DNA from: Marinilabiliales bacterium
GTDB lineage: Bacteria > Bacteroidota > Bacteroidia > Bacteroidales > ML635J-15
Reading direction: 5' to 3'
DNA: 64,000 nucleotides
Assembly (NCBI GenBank): GCA_002869385.1
Contig: PKTB01000026.1
Span: 1-64,000, forward strand
Shown here: one piece after another, positions 58,504 through 64,000 of the stretch
Layout of the letters: each line of letters begins with the position of its first letter
How positions within the stretch are numbered: position 1 is the first letter of the stretch
Made by a program: the position numbers and the translations under genes
Notes under the pieces: model-generated
What the model was told of the DNA's origin: nothing
Database searches by the model: none
What the model saw: the letters and a program-made list of their open reading frames with translations, nothing else

Positions 58504-60306
58504 TTAAATCTTCACAATTTTAGATAAATACACCTTGTTTTCTTTAATAGTTCTAATGAAATAGACTCCTGGCCTATATTCATCTCCCATAATTATTTTG
58601 TTCTCAAATTTATTACATTCTTTAATAAACACAACTTTACCTGTTTTGTCTATAACTTCAATTGTAAAATCATCTTTATCCTGAATACCTACTGAAAAAT
58701 AATTTTTAAATGGATTTGGATAAACCTGATTAAATTCTTGTGTAGGTTCAAAAATATTGGTTGAAGAGACAAGACTACTAATATATGAGTAAGTTGTGTC
58801 AATCTCGGTTCCGTTAATGCTTAGAATAAATTCGACAACATCAATAGCATCCTCTGTTAAAACTGGAATATTGTAATTAATCTCAATGCTGTCATTTTCA
58901 AAAGGCAAAATTGAAGCAGTGTTTATTTGCTGATTACTAACCCAACCTAGTTCTGAACTAATATCGCATGTTAATACCTGACTATCTGTGCTGTTGTTGT
59001 TTAAATAAACGCTAACTGTACCATTGCTGTTCTGTGCCGCTGCAATAGCAAATGGTTGAATATGACCTGAAATATATGAATCGTCAGCTACATCAGTTGT
59101 AGGATCTGGGTCGCAAACCTCACCTATACCTTCTGTTGGAGGAATAATGTTATCACTATACATATAAATTGCACCCAGAGAAAAGATCGCATCTGTAACA
59201 TGTAAGCCTGATAAATCAATTGTTCCACCAGGAATTGTATATAATGTTAAATCGTTTTCGGATATAATTGAAGCAAATCCATTAAGATTTTTAATTACAA
59301 TATCTTCTGCAGTAACAGTTATATCAAAACCACTAATCATATTATCTGCATGATCTAAAATAACGCTATCCGCACTAAGTGTAACATCATTAGGTAAAAT
59401 TTCTTTATAGCCACCATGGGAATAGCCTGATTCTATAGTACCAGTATTATAAATTTTTGTAGTTCCACTAATCGTGATTTTACCGCCAAAAGCAGTCTGT
59501 CCACCGGCTCCTCCTCGGATAGTGCCAGAATTTTGAAGGTGTACAGCACTTAAAATAACACTCCCGCCATCCCATAAATCGGCATTTGGATTGTCTGTTA
59601 CGTGACCTCCTAATATAGTACCAGTATTTCTAAATTCTTGATCTGCAATAATTGAAACATCAACCCCATGATTAGTTCCTCCAGTAATACCTCCTTCATT
59701 AAATACATCAATTGCTTTTATATTTATCATATTATCTCCATGGGGTGTTTCTAATTGGTCATCGCACACTATAACTCCATCCTCACTATTATATAAAGAA
59801 TTAATTGAACCGATTAAAGATGAGATTTTAACAAACCCTTCGTTAGTAAAGCTCATACCTGTGTTTTCTTCAGGACTTTCATCTTGTGTTGCATCAAACT
59901 CTAAAACTGATTTTAATGCCCCATCATTTGGTTGAATCGTCCCATAATTAAACAGAACTGGATAACCTGATTGATTTTTATCAGCAACTGTTAATGTTCC
60001 ATTCAAATTCATAGTGCCAACGTTTTCTATAGTATGGTCAACTATTCTGTGATTGCCACCATCTTGAAATGATAAGGTGCCTAGATTTGTAATATGTTCA
60101 AAAGTAATTGTGCCTCCTTCTGAAGACACTTCACATGTTGGTGAACCATAAGGGATCTCGACAACATCAGAAGCAGTTGGTGTTCCACTCGGATCCCAAT
60201 TTGCAGGATTGTGATAGTTGTTGTCAGCTGAACCTGTCCATGTTTTCTGCCCAAAAGAAATAAAGGAAATTAGTAGCATGATGCTAATAAGGTATAACTT
60301 TTTCAT
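58504..60306 (-). CDS. T9SS type A cargo with beta-helix-like repeats
   Basis: From ATG 60306 the protein has 600 residues with the signal peptide MKKLYLISIMLLISFISFGQ. The first part ('TWTGSADNNYHNPANWDPSGTP') is a G8/'NPANW' element typical of T9SS-secreted beta-helix proteins. Repeats rich in 'NTGTI.GG', 'NSGTIRGGAG' and 'NTGTIESGY' build a solenoid. The C terminus is a type A domain ('QVYPNPFKNYFSVGIQDKD'). No catalytic residues are apparent. An upstream in-frame ATG at 60438 gives an implausible leader. Confidence 0.85.
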   Translation of the reverse strand: MKKLYLISIMLLISFISFGQKTWTGSADNNYHNPANWDPSGTPTASDVVEIPYGSPTCEVSSEGGTITFEHITNLGTLSFQDGGNHRIVDHTIENVGTMNLNGTLTVADKNQSGYPVLFNYGTIQPNDGALKSVLEFDATQDESPEENTGMSFTNEGFVKISSLIGSINSLYNSEDGVIVCDDQLETPHGDNMINIKAIDVFNEGGITGGTNHGVDVSIIADQEFRNTGTILGGHVTDNPNADLWDGGSVILSAVHLQNSGTIRGGAGGQTAFGGKITISGTTKIYNTGTIESGYSHGGYKEILPNDVTLSADSVILDHADNMISGFDITVTAEDIVIKNLNGFASIISENDLTLYTIPGGTIDLSGLHVTDAIFSLGAIYMYSDNIIPPTEGIGEVCDPDPTTDVADDSYISGHIQPFAIAAAQNSNGTVSVYLNNNSTDSQVLTCDISSELGWVSNQQINTASILPFENDSIEINYNIPVLTEDAIDVVEFILSINGTEIDTTYSYISSLVSSTNIFEPTQEFNQVYPNPFKNYFSVGIQDKDDFTIEVIDKTGKVVFIKECNKFENKIIMGDEYRPGVYFIRTIKENKVYLSKIVKI

Positions 60307-60784
60307 AATATTGGTTTTTAGTGTTGACACAAATATGAGAAAAAATTCAATAAGAACCAAAAGTGGCGTAAACTGTACTAAATATTGTTTAAATGCTCTT
60401 TGGTAGGATGTAATCATTGTTTTGTAAAAGTGTTGCAATTAGAATGATAGTGCTTTGAAACAATGGTTTAAATAAGTAAAATTATAATTTATGTAAAGAT
60501 TATTTACTGGTTTAGTTGTTGGCTCAAAATCCTTATTTCTAGTTTTCACTGTAAGGTTTTGTAATTCCATCATTTTTATACATAATTTACTACATATTGT
60601 GTAGCCAGATTTTAGGACGGGTCAAAATGGTTGCTAACGATCGCAGCTATGGGTTTTGACGCATTATTGTTTCTGATTGAAAACCAGAAGCTTCTATAAT
60701 AAGCGTAAGGGTCTTATTTGTAATGCTTTGCGACATTGCCGATAGGTGCTGTTACCACCATGTTTTAATTAATTATTATTCGGC
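60307..60784. other. Intergenic region with repeat R3
   Basis: About 478 bases lie between two same-strand genes. The part 60629-60756 is repeat R3; the remainder (60307-60628) shows nothing recognisable. Confidence 0.5.
60629..60756 (-). repeat. Cassette-region repeat R3
   Basis: The left edge GGTTGCTAACGATCGCAGC is homologous to R5's left edge. The right edge GCCGATAGGTGCTGTTACC is homologous to the right edges of R1, R4 and R5. The interior differs. Thus the edges, but not the middle, are conserved, as in integron attC sites. Confidence 0.65.
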
Positions 60785-62815
60785 TCAATTGTCAACTAGT
60801 ACTAATTTACACATAGGATAATGTACGTTTTCTGATGATAGTTGAATGTAGTACAACCAGCTAGGTAAATTGTCAAGATGCAAGATTATCATTTGCCCTG
60901 AAATATTATTCATTTGCTTTACTTGTTTACCATTGGAATTATAAACTCTCAGCATTGCATCATTCAAATTTTCATTAATAGTAATAGTTGTTCCTGAAGA
61001 AAATGGATTTGGAGATACTAAGAGAGGTAATTTTGCTTCGTCAGGAATTGGTATGATATTGCCAGTTACACTATTATACTCGTAAGCCCCAATATCAACC
61101 ATTGCATTAATGGGTACTGACTGTCCTGTAATATCTGTGTCAAGTCCAATGTGTGTTCCTGCGTCTATACATGGAGAGGATGAGTTTAAAGCAAACTCAT
61201 CTAAGCTGGGGCTGACAAAAAGTGGATTAGTAATTAAAGAGTTACTATCCTGACCAGAAATATTCTGATAAGAATTGAAATCCGAAGATAAATAGTTATT
61301 ACCGATCCAGTGAATTAGATTTGCTGAAGGATCAGCATGGTAAAAGCAGTTATAATCCATTTTAAAATCAATTCCAATATTTGCAATTTCAACGACATTA
61401 TTAGAATATTCAGGATTGAATACGATATTATTTTTAACCGAACAATGATCGGAATTACCCGCCCACATTCCTCTGAATGATATACCAGCATACAGACAAT
61501 TGTAAACAGTATTGTTATAAACTAATGTACTATCATTTTCCTGTTCAATCATAATACCAATTCCGATAAAGTCATAACAGAGGTTATAGCACACCTCGTT
61601 TGCGGTAGAAGTATATCCGTAGGTCCCATCATCATCATCTAAATGAATCCCAACCATTCCGTCAGAAACAATATTGTAATAGAACTTGCTATGACTAACC
61701 CCGAATGTATAAATGCCGGCAGAAAGCCATCCGCTATATGGACTGGAAAAATCATCAACAGCTTCTGAAATAGTATTGTTGGTGACAATTAAATAATCGC
61801 AGTTTTCCAATCCTATCCCGCAACGATCAGGAATATATACAGATGCTTTATAAATATTATTATCAGATACTTCAACTCCGGTGGAATATCTTACACCAAT
61901 AGCACTACCGCCTGTCATAATTAGATTATTATTACATATCCGACTCCCATAAAGTGTTGATATTGTTGATGGTCCTGCCGGAACAAAAATCCCAATATTC
62001 CAGATATTATATGTCTCATTATTAATGATGGTAATTGTATCATTTGAATAAAGAAAATGAATGAATATCCCATTCCCATGAAAAATATCCGAACCTGATC
62101 CACCAACATTCGAAATATTTGTGCTATCGATAATTAAGCCTGCACCTGGATTATATGCATATATCCCATCGTTAGTATAATATTTAAGTCTGAACTTTGA
62201 AATGGTAATATGACTACAAACGTCTTCTATATGAATACCACAGTAATATTGAACAATCTCTATTCCATCAGCTAGATCTGCAGGATTGTCAGAAGGCGAA
62301 TAAATACTTACTTTATGTGAAACTGGATCATAGTAAAATTCCCATAGATTATCAAGACTGCTTAGAACACTTTCTTTCTTTGCTCTCAAAGGCAATGAAT
62401 CATTTGTATTATAAAAAAGCACTGATATTTCTTCATTAAAGGATATCACAGATTCCCATATATTATTTCCAGTATAAATCCAATAATTTGTTGAATCAGC
62501 TTCAGTACTACCTTTCAATGTAGGATAATCACCTGATCCATAAGAAGAGAATACGATAGGTTGACTCGAACTACCAGTATAATTGATAAATATATTACCT
62601 GTCCAGCTTTGGCCTCTGTGAAATAGGATACTGTCTCCCGGTTGAAAAACAACGTAATTCACTTTATCTATTGTTTCCCATGCAAGAGTCGGAGAAGTTC
62701 CATCATAAGAATCACTTCCTGAGATTGCATCAACATAATAATTGGTTGAAAAACCAAGATTGCTTATTAAGCACATATTGATTAAAAAGATGATATTAAA
62801 AACAGGTTTTTTCAT
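60785..62815 (-). CDS. T9SS type A cargo with parallel beta-helix
   Basis: The 676-residue protein has a signal peptide ending near LGFS. A right-handed beta-helix follows with 'NYYVDAISGSDSYDGTSPTLAWETIDKV' at the start, an element seen in pectate-lyase-like fold proteins. Solenoid repeats follow, such as 'NNETYNIWNIGIFVPAGP' and 'NNTISEAVDDF'. The sorting domain is 'LVSPNPFSSGTTITI' to the end. Probable polysaccharide-associated surface protein; catalysis cannot be assigned. Flanked by R3 and R4. Confidence 0.85.
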   Translation of the reverse strand: MKKPVFNIIFLINMCLISNLGFSTNYYVDAISGSDSYDGTSPTLAWETIDKVNYVVFQPGDSILFHRGQSWTGNIFINYTGSSSQPIVFSSYGSGDYPTLKGSTEADSTNYWIYTGNNIWESVISFNEEISVLFYNTNDSLPLRAKKESVLSSLDNLWEFYYDPVSHKVSIYSPSDNPADLADGIEIVQYYCGIHIEDVCSHITISKFRLKYYTNDGIYAYNPGAGLIIDSTNISNVGGSGSDIFHGNGIFIHFLYSNDTITIINNETYNIWNIGIFVPAGPSTISTLYGSRICNNNLIMTGGSAIGVRYSTGVEVSDNNIYKASVYIPDRCGIGLENCDYLIVTNNTISEAVDDFSSPYSGWLSAGIYTFGVSHSKFYYNIVSDGMVGIHLDDDDGTYGYTSTANEVCYNLCYDFIGIGIMIEQENDSTLVYNNTVYNCLYAGISFRGMWAGNSDHCSVKNNIVFNPEYSNNVVEIANIGIDFKMDYNCFYHADPSANLIHWIGNNYLSSDFNSYQNISGQDSNSLITNPLFVSPSLDEFALNSSSPCIDAGTHIGLDTDITGQSVPINAMVDIGAYEYNSVTGNIIPIPDEAKLPLLVSPNPFSSGTTITINENLNDAMLRVYNSNGKQVKQMNNISGQMIILHLDNLPSWLYYIQLSSENVHYPMCKLVLVDN

Positions 62816-62901
62816 GTAAAACTTTCTGTAAAAGAATTATTACTTACAAAGTAACAAAACTTAAATAGGTTTTTATTCAGATAGCTTGTTTTTTTTTTAT
62901 T

Positions 62902-62980
62902 AGCGGTGGTTCGGAAAAGCGACTTCCTTACTTTTACCTATATACCCCGCATCCGCCATGGCGGATAGATGTTGTTATCA
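62902..62980 (-). repeat. Cassette-region repeat R4
   Basis: GGTGGTTCGGAAAAGCGAC is followed by CTTACTTTTACCTATATACC and the perfect palindrome ATCCGCCATGGCGGAT (62951-62966), then AGATGTTGTTATC. It closely matches R1 and the right part of R5. Confidence 0.75.
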
Positions 62981-62991
62981 ACTGCCGTTTT

Positions 62992-63291
62992 TTAGTCGTT
63001 TAATCTATTTTCTATATCCATCATTTGGTGTAAAACTCTGATAATTTCAACAATGTTACTCTTCTTTTCAATTTTATAAAAGATAAGATGAGATTTGATT
63101 TTGGTTTTGTAATATCCTTTCCTGACTGAACTGCAATCTATCCCAGATTTTGGTTTTTTTGCGACATATTCTATTTCATCTAGAATTAAATTTAGATATC
63201 TGTCCGCTTGCTCAGCCGACCAGTTTTCAAATGTATAAAACCAAATATTTTCAAGATCTTGGCTTGCCAAGAGACTTATTTTGTATTTCAT
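62992..63291 (-). CDS. ParE/RelE-family toxin
   Basis: The 99-residue protein has the family pattern 'ISLLASQDLENIWFYTFENWS' and 'KGYYKTKIKSHLIFYKIEKK' with late 'VEIIRVLHQMMDIENRL'. ParE toxins inhibit gyrase, RelE-type toxins cleave mRNA; the sequence fits ParE better (LHQxMD end). The start overlaps the antitoxin stop at 63291 (TAATG). It is a compact TA cassette. Confidence 0.88.
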   Translation of the reverse strand: MKYKISLLASQDLENIWFYTFENWSAEQADRYLNLILDEIEYVAKKPKSGIDCSSVRKGYYKTKIKSHLIFYKIEKKSNIVEIIRVLHQMMDIENRLND

Positions 63292-63539
63292 TATGCTGGA
63301 AGGTGTTTTTCGTGAATGCTTTTAAGAAAAGTATCACGGTCAAAATCTTTTACAAAACCAGATTTCTCACCTTTCTTTAATTCTTTAATAAGTTCTGATT
63401 TCTTTGATTGCTCATATTCAAAAAGTCTAAGAGCTGCTCTAACAACTTCACTTGCGGATGAGAACTTACCAGACTTTATTTGCTGATTAATGAAATTATC
63501 AAAATAGTCTCCGAGTAGTATTGATGTATTTTTAGCCAT
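63291..63539 (-). CDS. ParD-family ribbon-helix-helix antitoxin
   Basis: This 82-residue antitoxin opens 'SILLGDYFDNFINQQIKSGKFSSASEVVRAAL', a typical ParD N terminus. The C-terminal half is charged and should wrap the toxin. It is encoded upstream of and overlapping the toxin gene. A 17-base palindrome overlapping its promoter fits autoregulation. Confidence 0.88.
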   Translation of the reverse strand: MAKNTSILLGDYFDNFINQQIKSGKFSSASEVVRAALRLFEYEQSKKSELIKELKKGEKSGFVKDFDRDTFLKSIHEKHLPA

Positions 63540-63557
63540 AATTGTTTATGTTTTTTA

Positions 63558-63588
63558 CAAAGATACCAATTATTGGTATTGTGCGCAA
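63558..63588 (-). promoter_or_regulatory. Promoter and palindromic operator of the ParDE pair
   Basis: On the minus strand a TTG (63588-63586) and TATCTTTG (63565-63558) are separated by 20 bases, matching the Bacteroidota promoter pattern. The perfect 17-base palindrome ATACCAATTATTGGTAT (63563-63579) lies in this spacer and overlaps the -7 box by three bases, a fitting site for ParD autorepression. Confidence 0.65.
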
Positions 63589-63601
63589 GTTTTTTTCGAT
63601 T

Positions 63602-63826
63602 GTTGCTAACGGTCGCAGCTATGTACCGTGCGGGACAGTACTCCGATAGTTATCGGAGGAGACCACGGTCGAATAAGCTGCGAAGCCAAATTTACTATTT
63701 TGATTTTAATTTATTCATGTGTAAAAGCCATCCGCCGCGGCGGATGGGTGGTGGTTCGGAAGTGCGACTACCTTTATTTTACCTATATATCCCGCATCCG
63801 CCATGGCGGATAGGTGTTGTTAGGTG
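63602..63826 (-). repeat. Cassette-region repeat R5 (largest, composite)
   Basis: From left: TTGCTAACGGTCGCAGC; nested hairpin arms CGCAGCT (63614-63620)/AGCTGCG (63676-63682), ACCGTG (63625-63630)/CACGGT (63664-63669) and CTCCGATA (63641-63648)/TATCGGAG (63651-63658). Then AGCCAAATTT, the palindrome CATCCGCCGCGGCGGATG (63729-63746), GGTGGTTCGG, a second palindrome ATCCGCCATGGCGGAT (63796-63811) and the end AGGTGTTGTTAGGTGC. Confidence 0.75.
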
Positions 63827-63865
63827 CTGTTTTTTTTTTAGTGCTATCCTACGTGTAAAAGAAAT

Positions 63866-64000
63866 TTAAAAAAGTCTGATTCCTAAAATAATTGCAGCAG
63901 CATAAAATATACAGAATACTAACGCGACTTTAGCAAGAGTATGTCCGCTATATTTTTCAGGATAATATTTAATATCAGCTAATACAGCATATGCAAAAAT
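63866..64000 (-). CDS. Partial membrane protein (C terminus only)
   Basis: The final 44 codons before a TAA at 63866-63868 read 'IFAYAVLADIKYYPEKYSGH' followed by a hydrophobic helix 'VALVFCIFYAAAIILGI'. The 5' end is outside the window. A membrane protein with a C-terminal transmembrane segment is evident; no family is recognised. Confidence 0.55.
   Translation of the reverse strand: MFAYAVLADIKYYPEKYSGHTLAKVALVFCIFYAAAIILGIRLF

Larger units (their letters stand above)
63540..63865. other. Intergenic region with TA promoter/operator and repeat R5
   Basis: The 326 bases hold the ParD operator-promoter (63558-63588) and the composite repeat R5 (63602-63826). No coding frame is supported. Confidence 0.6.

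Noticed and set aside
56250..63826. CRISPR array at the right end
   Set aside because: The repeats are 80-225 bases, diverged and separated by whole genes, with no uniform spacers.

Overview
The window looks like chromosomal DNA of a Bacteroidota bacterium (class Bacteroidia, Bacteroidales/Marinilabiliales-like). It is AT-rich. At least twelve predicted surface or secreted proteins end in type IX secretion (T9SS) sorting domains, and several starts are preceded by the Bacteroidota promoter box TAnnTTTG. The gene order rlmH - DUF4783 - nadC - yihY and the order PASTA protein - T9SS protein - rluD are also typical of this class. The genus cannot be told from the sequence alone.

Layout. 85-2952 (minus): small envelope proteins, a GNAT acetyltransferase and a double-thioredoxin protein. 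3052-4509 (plus): dipeptidase pepD. 4565-13675 (minus): a T9SS repeat protein, a metallo-beta-lactamase-fold hydrolase, a nitroreductase and an NtrY-like histidine kinase. 13680-16469: rlmH, divergent from a DUF4783 - nadC - yihY operon. 16564-26131: large T9SS cargo proteins, two of them tandem paralogs. 27496-30022: a small secreted protein and a secreted caspase-like (C14) protease. 30142-36678: a DUF6265-like protein, an HsdR-N-like protein, a glycosyltransferase operon, a dicarboxylate/amino-acid symporter and a flavodoxin-ferredoxin (EFR1) protein. 36899-43476: an island with aspartic, serine and metallo proteases and a T9SS protein, marked by repeated copies of the EFR1 gene tail and of tRNA-Pro (one intact tRNA, one remnant). 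43538-45749: thioredoxin reductase and an unusual thioredoxin, divergent from a CRP/FNR regulator. 45865-56161: a LysM/periplasmic-binding protein, a SprB-like gliding adhesin and the PASTA-T9SS-rluD operon. 56250-63826: same-strand genes separated by related palindromic repeats, including a ParDE toxin-antitoxin pair, resembling a cassette array.

The most striking global feature is that 14 genes carry 18 in-frame stop codons (TAA, TGA and TAG) inside otherwise intact reading frames, with no frameshift noticed. Affected genes include pepD, nadC, trxB, the CRP regulator, the PASTA protein and the histidine kinase. Where the lost residue can be inferred from paralogs or known motifs (Gly, Glu, Ser, Tyr), every case fits one G:C to T:A transversion. 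This points to oxidative-damage base errors in the data, or to a mutator lineage, rather than to a recoded genetic code. These genes are annotated here over their full span.

The two candidates for unusual biology are the tRNA-Pro/EFR1-tail repeat island and the integron-like cassette region at the right end. The caspase and its small neighbour, which share Arg-Gly motifs, are a third candidate.
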